Source of the DNA: Sphingomonadales bacterium UBA6174
GTDB taxonomy: Bacteria > Pseudomonadota > Alphaproteobacteria > Sphingomonadales > Sphingomonadaceae
NCBI GenBank assembly: GCA_002422945.1
Contig: DITW01000043.1
Coordinates: forward strand, 1-21,551
Direction: 5' to 3'
Length of the DNA: 21,551 nt
The notes beneath the pieces were generated by a model, which saw nothing but the letters and a program-made list of their open reading frames with translations, did no database searches and was not told where the DNA came from. Positions 6,217 through 13,205 of this stretch are shown in pieces; position 1 is the first letter of the stretch, and each line of letters opens with the position of its first letter. The translations under genes and the position numbers were made by a program.

Positions 6217-7608
6217 ATGGATCAGGACAAAGGCTATTTTTTCTGCGGAATCGGCGGCAGCGGGATGCTGCCCCTTGCGTGCATCATGCAGGGCCGTGGA
6301 TTTTCCGTGGCGGGATCGGATCGGGCGCTGGACCAAGGGTTGGTCAGCGGCAAATTCGCGTTCCTGCGTGATCGTGGCATCGCGCTGTTTCCACAGGATG
6401 GCAGCGGGCTGACGAGCGCCGATCAGATATTGGTGACCTCTGCCGCCGTTGAAGACAGCGTGCCGGATGTGGTGGCGGCGAAAGCCCTTGGTGCACCGAT
6501 GATGCGCCGGGCGAATTTGCTGGCAGAATTGTTCAATGGATCGAAGATCAGCATCGGCGTGGCTGGGACGAGCGGGAAATCGACCGTCACCGGCATGATC
6601 GGCTGGATGCTCTATGCCTTGGGCCAAGACCCGACGGTGATGAATGGCGCGGTGATGAAGAATTTCGTCACGCCCGATATTCCTTTTGCCAGCGCGCTTG
6701 TCGGCAAAGGCGATCATTTCGTGGCCGAGGTCGATGAGAGCGATGGCTCGATTGCGCTCTATCGCCCGACGGTGGCGGTGCTGAATAATGTCGCGCTCGA
6801 TCACAAGAGCATGGAGGAATTGCGCGCGCTGTTTGCGGGCTTCCTTGGCCGCGCGGACAAGGCGGTGGTGAACGCCGATCATGACGAGGTGGCCCTGTTA
6901 TCCGCCGATTTGCCGCAGGATCATGTGGTGAGTTTCGGCATCGACAATGTGATGGCCAGCCTCAATGCGACTGATGTGGTGGAGCGGCCCGATGGGGTGT
7001 CGTTCCGTGTGAATGGCCATGCGGTGCATTTGAAAGTGCCGGGTCGGCATAATGTCGCCAATGCGCTGGCGGCGTTTGGGGCGATTGTGGCGTTGGGTTT
7101 GCCGCTTGATCGGGCGGCGGCGGCATTGGGTGATTTTGGCGGGTTGAAGCGGCGGCTGGAATGGGTCGGGACGGCGCAGGGTGTGACCGTCATCGACGAT
7201 TTTGGGCATAATCCCGATAAGGTGACGGCGACGCTCAATACGCTTCATGCGTTTCCGGGGCGGCTGTTGATCCTGTTTCAGCCGCATGGCTATGGCCCAT
7301 TAAAGCAAATGGGCGAGGAATTGGCCGCGACCTTTGCGCGGTTGCTCACGGATGCGGATCGGCTGGTCATCCCCGATCCTGTCTATTTCGGCGGCACGGT
7401 GGACAAGAGCCGGGGCAGCGACTGGCTGGCGCAGTTGATTGCGGGGCTGGGCAAATCGGCGCGGCATATTCCAGACCGCGAGGCTGCGGGTGCGACGTTG
7501 GTGGCGGAGGCACAGCCGGGCGACCGGATCATTGTCATGGGCGCGCGCGATGACCGGCTGTCGGAGCTGGCCGCGCACCTGCTGCAGGAGATAGATGCGC
7601 GGGGGTGA
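6217..7608 (+). CDS. Mur ligase family protein, MurC/Mpl-like
   Basis: 463 aa with the three Mur ligase domains. The N-terminal UDP-binding fold starts FFCGIGGSGM (8-17). The central ATPase has P-loop GVAGTSGKST (114-123), EVDESDGSI (171-179) and RHNVANALAA (278-287). The C-terminal domain has DDFGHNPDKV (327-336) and ends near GARDDRLSEL. MurC joins L-Ala to UDP-MurNAc; Mpl reattaches the recycled tripeptide. The location outside a division cluster and beside an LD-carboxypeptidase favours an Mpl-like recycling role. HNP replaces the usual HHP, so the exact substrate is open. The gene overlaps the following pseudouridine synthase frame if the most upstream ATG of that gene (7595) is used. 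Confidence 0.85.
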   Translation: MDQDKGYFFCGIGGSGMLPLACIMQGRGFSVAGSDRALDQGLVSGKFAFLRDRGIALFPQDGSGLTSADQILVTSAAVEDSVPDVVAAKALGAPMMRRANLLAELFNGSKISIGVAGTSGKSTVTGMIGWMLYALGQDPTVMNGAVMKNFVTPDIPFASALVGKGDHFVAEVDESDGSIALYRPTVAVLNNVALDHKSMEELRALFAGFLGRADKAVVNADHDEVALLSADLPQDHVVSFGIDNVMASLNATDVVERPDGVSFRVNGHAVHLKVPGRHNVANALAAFGAIVALGLPLDRAAAALGDFGGLKRRLEWVGTAQGVTVIDDFGHNPDKVTATLNTLHAFPGRLLILFQPHGYGPLKQMGEELAATFARLLTDADRLVIPDPVYFGGTVDKSRGSDWLAQLIAGLGKSARHIPDREAAGATLVAEAQPGDRIIVMGARDDRLSELAAHLLQEIDARG

Positions 7609-7618
7609 GCGTGAAAAG

Positions 7619-8317
7619 ATGGACGTACGGCCACCCAAGTGGCATGGCGACCGCATGATCCTTGCTGACCGAGTCCTGTTCCTTGATGGCGAAGCCATCA
7701 TTCTCGATAAACCTGCCGGTTTACCGGTAGATCGCCCGCGCGACGGCACATTGTCGCTTGAAAATTTTCTCGAATCGCTGACTTTCGGGTTCAAGCGCTG
7801 GCCTGCGGCGGTGCATCGGCTTGACCGCGATACCTCGGGTTGCCTGTTGTTGGCGCGCAATCCCAAGGCGCTGGGGAAATTCGGGCAGGCGTTCGAACAA
7901 CGGCGCGTGGGTAAGCGTTACCTCGCGGTGGTCGATGGCCAGCCGGAAGGCGATGAAGGCACGATTGATCTGCCGTTGTTCAAGGTCAGTTCCGAGGCCA
8001 ATGGCTGGCGGATGATTGTCGATGCGCGCGGCAAATCGGCGGTGACGCATTGGAAGGTGCTGGAGCGCAAGGGCGACCGCGCCTTGGTGCAGTTCGAGCC
8101 GGAAACGGGCCGCACCCATCAGATCCGCGCCCATGCGGCTTATGGTCTGCATTGCCCGGTGGCGGGCGATCCGGTCTATGCATCGCATAAGCCCGCTACG
8201 GGTGAGCCGATGCTGTTGCATTCGGCATGGCTGCGGATCGAACGGGACGGCAAGCCGCCGGTCGAGGCGACTGCGCCCTTGCCCGATAGCTTTGCCAAGG
8301 CCGGTTTTTCCATCTGA
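7619..8317 (+). CDS. RluA-family RNA pseudouridine synthase
   Basis: About 232 aa. HRLDRDTSG (66-74) carries the catalytic Asp69. VGKRYLAVVDG and the RTHQIRAHAAYGL segment complete the RluA/RsuA core. The target, in 23S rRNA or tRNA, cannot be assigned from sequence. There is no S4 domain. Three starts are possible: ATG 7595 overlaps the upstream stop; ATG 7619 has GGTGA at 7604-7608 at good spacing and is preferred; ATG 7655 (MILADRVLF) begins right at the conserved core and would be leaner. It lies between the Mur ligase and arfB genes, with a TGATG overlap into arfB. Confidence 0.9.
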   Translation: MDVRPPKWHGDRMILADRVLFLDGEAIILDKPAGLPVDRPRDGTLSLENFLESLTFGFKRWPAAVHRLDRDTSGCLLLARNPKALGKFGQAFEQRRVGKRYLAVVDGQPEGDEGTIDLPLFKVSSEANGWRMIVDARGKSAVTHWKVLERKGDRALVQFEPETGRTHQIRAHAAYGLHCPVAGDPVYASHKPATGEPMLLHSAWLRIERDGKPPVEATAPLPDSFAKAGFSI

Positions 8318-8727
8318 TGACCCAGCGGGGTTCGCCCTTGCCGGAAGATGCGCTGGAAGAAAAATTCCTGGCCGCGACCGGACCGGGCGGGCAAAATGTG
8401 AACAAGGTGGCAACGGCGGTGCAACTGCGGCTGGATGTATATGCGCTGCGCCTGCCGCCTGCGGTGTATCAACGCTTGAAAATCGCAGCCGGAAGCCGGT
8501 GGACATTGGAGGGCGAGATCGTGCTGGTCGCCCGCAATTCCCGCACGCGCGAGGCCAATCGCCAAGACGCACGGGCCAGAATGCAGGCGCTGGTCGATGC
8601 GGCATGGATTGCCCCGGTCAGACGGATTGCGACCAAAGTGGGCCGGGGCGCGAAGGAGCGGCGGCTGGAAGGCAAGGCCAAACGCAGCAATGTGAAGCAG
8701 GGGCGCGGGCCGATTCGGCTCGATTAA
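8317..8727 (+). CDS. arfB: ArfB, alternative ribosome-rescue hydrolase
   Basis: A 136-aa release-factor-like peptidyl-tRNA hydrolase that frees ribosomes stalled at the end of messages lacking a stop codon. The GGQ motif (24-26, in TGPGGQNVNK) is intact. The family's basic C-terminal tail (about 104-130: VGRGAKERRLEGKAKRSNV), which enters the empty mRNA channel, is present. There is no codon-recognition domain. The start overlaps the upstream stop by one base (TGATG), so translation is probably coupled. It is the last gene of the mpl-like, rluA-like, arfB run; no clear terminator hairpin follows. Confidence 0.93.
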   Translation: MTQRGSPLPEDALEEKFLAATGPGGQNVNKVATAVQLRLDVYALRLPPAVYQRLKIAAGSRWTLEGEIVLVARNSRTREANRQDARARMQALVDAAWIAPVRRIATKVGRGAKERRLEGKAKRSNVKQGRGPIRLD

Positions 8728-8909
8728 GCTTGAATCTGCGATCTTAAGTATCGGTAATCTTAATAATTTGCTGTCATCCTGTGAAAATTGGATTATGCAA
8801 GATTGGTTGGACGATTCCTTTTTTGAAGGGGTTGGGCTGGCAAAGCCGGGATAATTGCGACTCCTTGTATCAGGGTCGGGTACCGGAATGTGAGGGTAAG
8901 CGTGTATCT

Positions 8910-9164
8910 GTGCGTATGGCGTTGGCGAAACTTTGTGCATGTGCTTGTAGCGGCGCGCTGATCGGTGGCGGCGCGGCACAGGTGGCGCAGCCATCCAAGC
9001 CCGCGGGATATGCTGTAGTAAAGCCGCATCATGTTGCGCCGCGCAAGGCGTCTCGTCCGCGCATCTCCATCAAAACACCCCAAATCCATCGGGCCTCGGC
9101 ACCGAAAAGCTTGGCTGCATCGGCCCCCAATTGTGACGATAGCGTGCCGGGGGGCAAGGGCTAG
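8910..9164 (+). CDS. short paralogue of the neighbouring surface-protein N-terminus
   Basis: 84 aa of unknown function. The first half (ALAKLCACACSGALIGGG and on) matches the N-terminus of the next gene at 28 of 35 residues, with DNA similarity as well. The second half is basic and Pro/Ser-rich, ending NCDDSVPGGKG, with no Ser/Thr repeat and no C-terminal sorting signal. The hydrophobic Cys-rich segment (about 6-24) may be a signal peptide. GTG at 8910, with GAGGG at 8892-8896, is preferred because alignment with the next gene extends to it; ATG 8916 is also possible, while the open frame back to 8781 looks noncoding. It ends 3 nt before the next gene and may be a truncated duplicate or a small partner. 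Confidence 0.6.
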   Translation: MRMALAKLCACACSGALIGGGAAQVAQPSKPAGYAVVKPHHVAPRKASRPRISIKTPQIHRASAPKSLAASAPNCDDSVPGGKG

Positions 9165-9290
9165 CTTATGGCTGCGCGTGCCGCCTTGGCGAAATTGTGC
9201 GCGTGTGCCTGTAGCGGCGCATTGATGGGCGGCGGCGCGGTGCAGATGGCGCAGCCGCCGAAATCGGCGATATATGCAGTGGCAAAGCCG
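8913..9290 (+). repeat. tandem gene-fragment duplication (two units, 264-bp offset)
   Basis: Bases 8913-9026 and 9177-9290 align without gaps and encode CGT-x-x-TTG-GCG-AAA and onwards, ending in codons for AV(V/A)KP. Of the 35 residues from Leu at 8922 and 9186, 28 are identical. This indicates duplication of the 5' part of one gene, followed by loss or divergence of the rest in the upstream copy. Confidence 0.7.
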
Positions 9291-10337
9291 AAGCTTGCCA
9301 AGCCGTATAAGGTCAAGCGCAAGCTTGCGTCTTATACCAAGCCGCAAACGCAGCGGGTGCGTAAATTAAAACGGACCTTGAGCTTTTCCCAAACGCGTTG
9401 CGGCGCCGGTAATTATGCCGTTGGCCCGCAAAAGATGGCTGCGATCGACAGCTCGTATTTTTCGTCTCAGTCCCTGATTGGCGAAAATGGCGGCGGGATG
9501 GCGCAGGTCATCGGCGGCAGGACGGGCGTTAGCTCGACAAGTAGCGGGGGATTATTGGCGGGCGCTCTCATCGGCGCAGCAGGTGTTTTTGCCCGTGCGG
9601 GTGGTATTGTTCCCGCTTCGTCTTCTACCACCAGCGGATCAAGTACGAGCACGTCCTCGACGGGTAGTTCGACGGGTTCGAGCGCATCTTCGACCGGTGG
9701 CGCATCGAGCACGAGCACGAGCACGACTTCGACAGGCGGCACAACGAGCGCATCCTCGACGGGTAGTTCGACGGGTTCGACCACATCCTCGACGGGCGGC
9801 ACGTCGAGCACGAGCACGAGCACGACTTCGACAGGCGGAACGACGAGCGCGTCCTCGACGGGTAGTTCGACGGGTTCGACCACATCCTCGACGGGCGGCA
9901 CGTCGAGCACGAGCACGACCTCGACAGGCGGCACGACGAGCGCGTCCTCGACGGGTGGTTCGACGAGTTCGAGCACATCTTCGACCGGTGGCACGTCGAG
10001 CACGAGTACGAGTTCGACAGGCGGCACAACGAGCGCGTCCTCGACGGGTAGTTCGACGGGGTCGAGCACATCTTCGACCGGTGGTGCGTCGAGCACGAGC
10101 ACGACTTCGACAGGTGGCGCAACGAGCGCGTCCTCTACGGGTAGTTCGACCGGCTCGACCACATCTTCGACGGGCGGCGCGACAAGTTCGGGTTCTTCTT
10201 CATTCGGCGGGTCCTCATCAACTGGTGGCGATGAGGTTGATGTGCCTGCGCCGCCGATGGCATTGTTGTTCGGTATTGCGGCGATGGCGCTGTTGGCGCG
10301 GATTCGGTTGGGCAAGCGTGAACGCGCCTCGGGGTGA
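9168..10337 (+). CDS. Ser/Thr/Gly-repeat surface protein with PEP-CTERM-like tail
   Basis: 389 aa. Residues 1-30 form a Cys-rich hydrophobic leader (LCACACSGALMGGGA), likely a signal sequence. Residues 36-70 are strongly basic (Lys/Arg). A Gly/Ala hydrophobic stretch lies at 128-142. Residues 151-350 are almost only Ser, Thr, Gly and Ala, with five tandem units of 33, 33, 31, 31 and 31 residues plus a partial sixth. The C-terminus has acidic DEVD, then VPAPP (359-363), a membrane helix MALLFGIAAMALLARI and a basic end RLGKRER. This is the PEP-CTERM plan, in which exosortase removes the tail on export. Long Ser/Thr tracts fit glycosylation and a matrix role, by inference. The ATG follows the upstream stop by 3 nt. 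Confidence 0.82.
   Translation: MAARAALAKLCACACSGALMGGGAVQMAQPPKSAIYAVAKPKLAKPYKVKRKLASYTKPQTQRVRKLKRTLSFSQTRCGAGNYAVGPQKMAAIDSSYFSSQSLIGENGGGMAQVIGGRTGVSSTSSGGLLAGALIGAAGVFARAGGIVPASSSTTSGSSTSTSSTGSSTGSSASSTGGASSTSTSTTSTGGTTSASSTGSSTGSTTSSTGGTSSTSTSTTSTGGTTSASSTGSSTGSTTSSTGGTSSTSTTSTGGTTSASSTGGSTSSSTSSTGGTSSTSTSSTGGTTSASSTGSSTGSSTSSTGGASSTSTTSTGGATSASSTGSSTGSTTSSTGGATSSGSSSFGGSSSTGGDEVDVPAPPMALLFGIAAMALLARIRLGKRERASG
9654..10181 (+). repeat. in-frame tandem repeat encoding SSTGSSTGSxTSSTGG units
   Basis: Five full units (two of 99 bp, three of 93 bp) cover 9654-10130 and a partial sixth runs to about 10181. The 6-bp length difference is one fewer ACGAGC hexamer inside the STSTST part, as expected of replication slippage. 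The units stay in frame. The repeat leaves long open frames on other strands that are not genes, and it lacks the spacer diversity of a CRISPR array. Confidence 0.85.
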
Positions 10338-10433
10338 TGTTGGTCCCGTGCCCGCACTGCTTAATCAGATTGCCGCCCGTGTGACGCGTATCGGGAACTT
10401 TTTCATTGGCGATAAATATGCGATAGCTTTGCC

Positions 10434-11117
10434 ATGAACCGGATATCGCCTTTTATCGCTGCATGGGCGCTGGCATCTTTGCTGATGCTGGCGGCTTGCG
10501 TGGGATCGGGGGAAAAAAGAGAAACGCATCGCGCTGGATCGGGTGGCGGTGAGGTGACGGCGGGGCGCTTGCCGTCCAATTCGCCGCAGACCCGCCAGTG
10601 TTTGACGCAATTGCGGCGGCTTGGTGCTGCATTTGAGGCATTGCCCGACCGTCGATTTAACGGGGGCTGCACTGCGTTATCCAGCGTCAAATTATTGGAT
10701 ATTGGCGCGTCATTGGCCAATTTGACCGCTATTACCTGTCCGATGGCAACCAATTTGATCGCGTGGAACCGGTCGGTGGCCCAGCCTGCGGCGCGACGTT
10801 TTCTGGGCGCGGATATTGCGCGGATCGATACGATGGGCAGCTATTCCTGCCGACCGGTGAACGGGCAGGCGGGCAATCAATTGTCGGAACATGGCCGGGC
10901 CAATGCGATTGATATTGGCGGATTCACGCTGGCCGATGGTCGGCGCATTTCGGTGTTGAACGATTGGAATGGCCGGGACAATCGCGTGCGCCAGTTCCTG
11001 CGCGAAGTGCATCAGGGCGCATGCCGCAATTTTCAGATCGTGCTGGGGCCGGATGCCAATCACTGGCATGCGGATCATCTGCATTTCGATATGGGAAAAG
11101 GTCCATATTGCCGTTAA
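10434..11117 (+). CDS. extensin-like C-terminal domain lipoprotein
   Basis: 227 aa. The N-terminus is a lipoprotein signal with lipobox LAAC (Cys22), so the protein is probably anchored in the envelope. The body fits the extensin-like C-terminal family, related in fold to M15/VanY-type zinc peptidases. SEHGRANAIDIGGF (151-164) and NHWHADHLHFDMG (209-221) supply the His and Asp set (His153, Asp160, His212/215/217). Six further cysteines (56, 79, 102, 139, 197, 226) could form three disulphides in the periplasm. A murein-binding or peptidase role is plausible but unproven for this family. The ATG at 10434 begins the signal peptide. It stands alone between the surface protein and the LOG gene. 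Confidence 0.88.
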   Translation: MNRISPFIAAWALASLLMLAACVGSGEKRETHRAGSGGGEVTAGRLPSNSPQTRQCLTQLRRLGAAFEALPDRRFNGGCTALSSVKLLDIGASLANLTAITCPMATNLIAWNRSVAQPAARRFLGADIARIDTMGSYSCRPVNGQAGNQLSEHGRANAIDIGGFTLADGRRISVLNDWNGRDNRVRQFLREVHQGACRNFQIVLGPDANHWHADHLHFDMGKGPYCR

Positions 11118-11211
11118 GGCGCATCACACGACGGGATGACAAATGCGTATGGGCGGCGGCCAATCGGCCCGGTTCATCTGCCTGTCACGTATATATTATT
11201 AGAAGGGCCGT

Positions 11212-12102
11212 ATGACCGAACCGATTTCGACCCCGCCAGAGCGGCTTTTCCCCGATGCCCGCACCGATGTGCAATCCGCCAATCTGGAAACCATCACCCC
11301 GCAGACAGCCAGCCCTGCCTATCAATTGGCGTTTCAGGACAAGGATTTCCTGCTGCGTGAGGATCTGCGGCCGGTGCGGTTCCAGCTTGAATTGTTGAAG
11401 CCGGAATTGCTGTTGGATGAGGCGGGGATCAAATCGACGCTCGTCTTTTACGGGTCGGCGCGCATCCCTGCGCCGGATCAGGCCGATGGATTGGTAGCGG
11501 TTGCGCCCAATCCTGCGGCGCGGGCGATTGCCGAGCGGCTGAAGGCCAATGCGCGTTATTATGATGAGGCGCGGAAATTGGCCTTTATCGCCAGTTCACA
11601 AGCACCCCTTGAAAATAATGAACGCCATTATGTGGTCTGTTCGGGTGGCGGGCCGTCGATCATGGAGGCGGCCAATCGCGGTGCGGCGGAGGCGGGGCAG
11701 CAAAGCATCGGCCTCAATATCGTATTGGCGCATGAACAGGTGCCCAATAGCTATGTCACGCCGGAACTGAGCTTTCGCTTTCACTATTTCGCGCTGCGCA
11801 AGATGCATTTCCTGATGCGCGCGCGGGCGGTGGCGGTGTTCCCCGGCGGTTTCGGCACGCTTGATGAATTGATGGAATTACTGACGCTGGTGCAGACCGG
11901 CAAGATGGAGGCGTTGCCGATCGTCTTGTTCGGCAAGGCGTTCTGGGATCGGATCGTCGGCTTTGATGCCTTGGTGGAAGAAGGGGTGATCAGCCCCGAT
12001 GACCTGAACTTGTTCCGCATGGTCGAAACGGCAGAAGAAGCCTGGGCCTATATCGCGGATTTCTATGCGACGGATGGCGAGAGCCTGGATCAAGGGTATT
12101 GA
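11212..12102 (+). CDS. LOG family protein (nucleotide phosphoribohydrolase-like)
   Basis: 296 aa with the TIGR00730/LOG Rossmann-like core: FYGSAR (79-84), GGGPSIMEAANRGA (145-158) and PGGFGTLDE (211-219), which holds the catalytic Glu. Proteins with this signature cleave nucleoside monophosphates (cytokinin riboside-5'-phosphate, or AMP and GMP in related enzymes); older databases call them lysine decarboxylases in error. The extra 75 N-terminal residues are common in the longer bacterial subgroup. AGAAGGG lies 5 bases before the ATG. The gene ends 4 nt before a 2OG oxygenase gene, which implies co-translation. Substrate is not predictable here. Confidence 0.9.
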   Translation: MTEPISTPPERLFPDARTDVQSANLETITPQTASPAYQLAFQDKDFLLREDLRPVRFQLELLKPELLLDEAGIKSTLVFYGSARIPAPDQADGLVAVAPNPAARAIAERLKANARYYDEARKLAFIASSQAPLENNERHYVVCSGGGPSIMEAANRGAAEAGQQSIGLNIVLAHEQVPNSYVTPELSFRFHYFALRKMHFLMRARAVAVFPGGFGTLDELMELLTLVQTGKMEALPIVLFGKAFWDRIVGFDALVEEGVISPDDLNLFRMVETAEEAWAYIADFYATDGESLDQGY

Positions 12103-12106
12103 CCAT

Positions 12107-12709
12107 ATGACGACACGCACCCTGTTCGTGACCCGCTTTTATGAAGACCAGATCGCGGATGCGCGGTTGCTGGAGGAATTGGCGCATAGCTGCCGCATGC
12201 TGGCCGAGGATGATCGGGCGGGGCGCGCATGGGCGAAGGAAAATGCCTATCAGGGCTATACGTCTTATGCGTCGCTCAACGATCTGCCGATGCGCGATCC
12301 TGTATTTGCGGACCTCAAGCGGAAGATCGATGCCCATGTTCGTCAATTTGCCAGCGACACGCATATGGAATTGCAGGGGCGCAAGCTGAAGCTCGATAGC
12401 CTGTGGGTCAATATCCTGAAACCGGGCGGCAGCCATAGCAGCCATATCCACCCGCATAGCGTGGTATCCGGCACGGTCTATGTCGAGGTGCCGCCGGGGG
12501 CGGGGCGTTTGAAGCTGGAGGACCCACGGCTGCAATTGATGATGGCCGCGCCGCCGCGTCAGACCGATGCGCCGGAGGAAGAGCGCAGCTTTTTCTATGC
12601 CGAGCCGAAGCCGGGGACAATTTTCCTGTGGGAAAGCTGGCTGCGCCATGAAGTGGTCGCAAGCAAGGCCAAGACTGACCGGATCAGCATCAGCTTCAAC
12701 TATAGCTGA
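12107..12709 (+). CDS. TIGR02466-type 2OG-Fe(II) oxygenase
   Basis: 200 aa. The double-stranded beta-helix signature is clear: WVNILKPGGSHSSHIHPHSVVSG (100-122) gives the proximal metal ligands among His113, His115 and His117. SWLRHEV (177-183) gives the distal His181. DRISISFNYS (191-200) holds Arg192, which binds 2-oxoglutarate. These fit the TIGR02466 family of putative 2OG oxygenases, whose substrates are unknown. The ATG at 12107 is preferred; the frame opens at 12065, but that part overlaps the LOG gene. It lies 4 nt after the LOG stop and faces a minus-strand membrane protein across 26 bases. Confidence 0.87.
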   Translation: MTTRTLFVTRFYEDQIADARLLEELAHSCRMLAEDDRAGRAWAKENAYQGYTSYASLNDLPMRDPVFADLKRKIDAHVRQFASDTHMELQGRKLKLDSLWVNILKPGGSHSSHIHPHSVVSGTVYVEVPPGAGRLKLEDPRLQLMMAAPPRQTDAPEEERSFFYAEPKPGTIFLWESWLRHEVVASKAKTDRISISFNYS

Positions 12710-12723
12710 GACGCAAAATGGAT

Positions 12724-12744
12724 CGGCGCGAAGGTTTAGCGCCG
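12724..12744. terminator. possible bidirectional stem between convergent genes
   Basis: CGGCGC (12724-12729) pairs with GCGCCG (12739-12744) around a 9-base loop. It lies just after the oxygenase stop and overlaps the end of the opposing zinc-ribbon gene. There is no T-run, so factor-independent termination is uncertain. Confidence 0.3.
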
Positions 12745-13020
12745 CCAGCCAAGATATTGTAATGTGCCGCAGCGCGGGCAGCGCAGCGAACGGGCGAGAA
12801 TCTTTTCGCCGCATTGGCGACAGATGCGGCTTGCATGTTGATCGAGATAGGGGCGGTCGAATTCACCATAGGCCGCCGGTATCATCAAGGCGATCACCAA
12901 TGCCAAAGGGCCGGTGAATGCACCGAGCAAAAAGCCATCAAATCCGCTGCGACCCTTGCTACACCAGATGATGACGGCGACGACGCCTGTCGTGATCCAG
13001 ATGATGTGGAACAAATGCAT
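12736..13020 (-). CDS. small membrane protein with C-terminal zinc ribbon
   Basis: 94 aa of unknown function. There are two membrane helices (about 5-20 and 28-50), then a cytoplasmic or periplasmic tail with two Cys pairs, CRQC (67-70) and CPRC (81-84), which form a rubredoxin-like zinc ribbon. The segment SKGRSGFDGFLLGAFTGPLAL between and into the second helix resembles small inner-membrane proteins seen next to unrelated genes in many bacteria. The start is the ATG at 13020. It is transcribed alone, convergent with the oxygenase gene. The zinc ribbon is read directly from the Cys spacing; what it binds is unknown. Confidence 0.75.
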   Translation of the reverse strand: MHLFHIIWITTGVVAVIIWCSKGRSGFDGFLLGAFTGPLALVIALMIPAAYGEFDRPYLDQHASRICRQCGEKILARSLRCPRCGTLQYLGWRR

Positions 13021-13190
13021 AATAAGCTATCCACCATGTTTTATGGTGAGAAAGCTATACGGGTTTTCCGAATAACTGAATAGAAAAGCGTAATTTATTT
13101 TGCGTGCGGGCAGTATGGCTGTCCATATGAAATTATATATTGCGGTAGGGCGTGTGGCGACACTATGACCTGTTCGGCTTATTTATAAAG

Positions 13191-13205
13191 AGGAGTTCCA
13201 TTTTG
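13191..13205 (+). promoter_or_regulatory. ribosome-binding site fixing a TTG start
   Basis: AGGAG (13191-13195) stands 7 bases before TTG (13203-13205), ideal spacing. The upstream in-frame ATG at 13152 lacks any such site and would add 17 residues unlike the family. This supports TTG as the start of the methyltransferase. Confidence 0.65.

Noticed and set aside
6169..6882. N-terminal extension of the S66 carboxypeptidase to 524 aa
   Set aside because: The added part lies opposite the Mur ligase gene and has no recognisable domain.
9168..9230. Lipoprotein signal (LCAC) in the surface-protein leader
   Set aside because: The Cys falls too close to the N-terminus, without a proper hydrophobic stretch before it, so a standard lipobox is unlikely.
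9654..10181. CRISPR-like array
   Set aside because: The units are contiguous, coding and lack unique spacers; no cas genes are nearby.
9467..10357. Long minus-strand open frame rich in Val-Glu-Pro, and an Arg-rich plus-strand frame, across the Ser/Thr repeat
   Set aside because: All frames stay open because the repeat unit is short, GC-rich and in-frame. The sense frame alone has a leader, a sorting tail and sensible ends.
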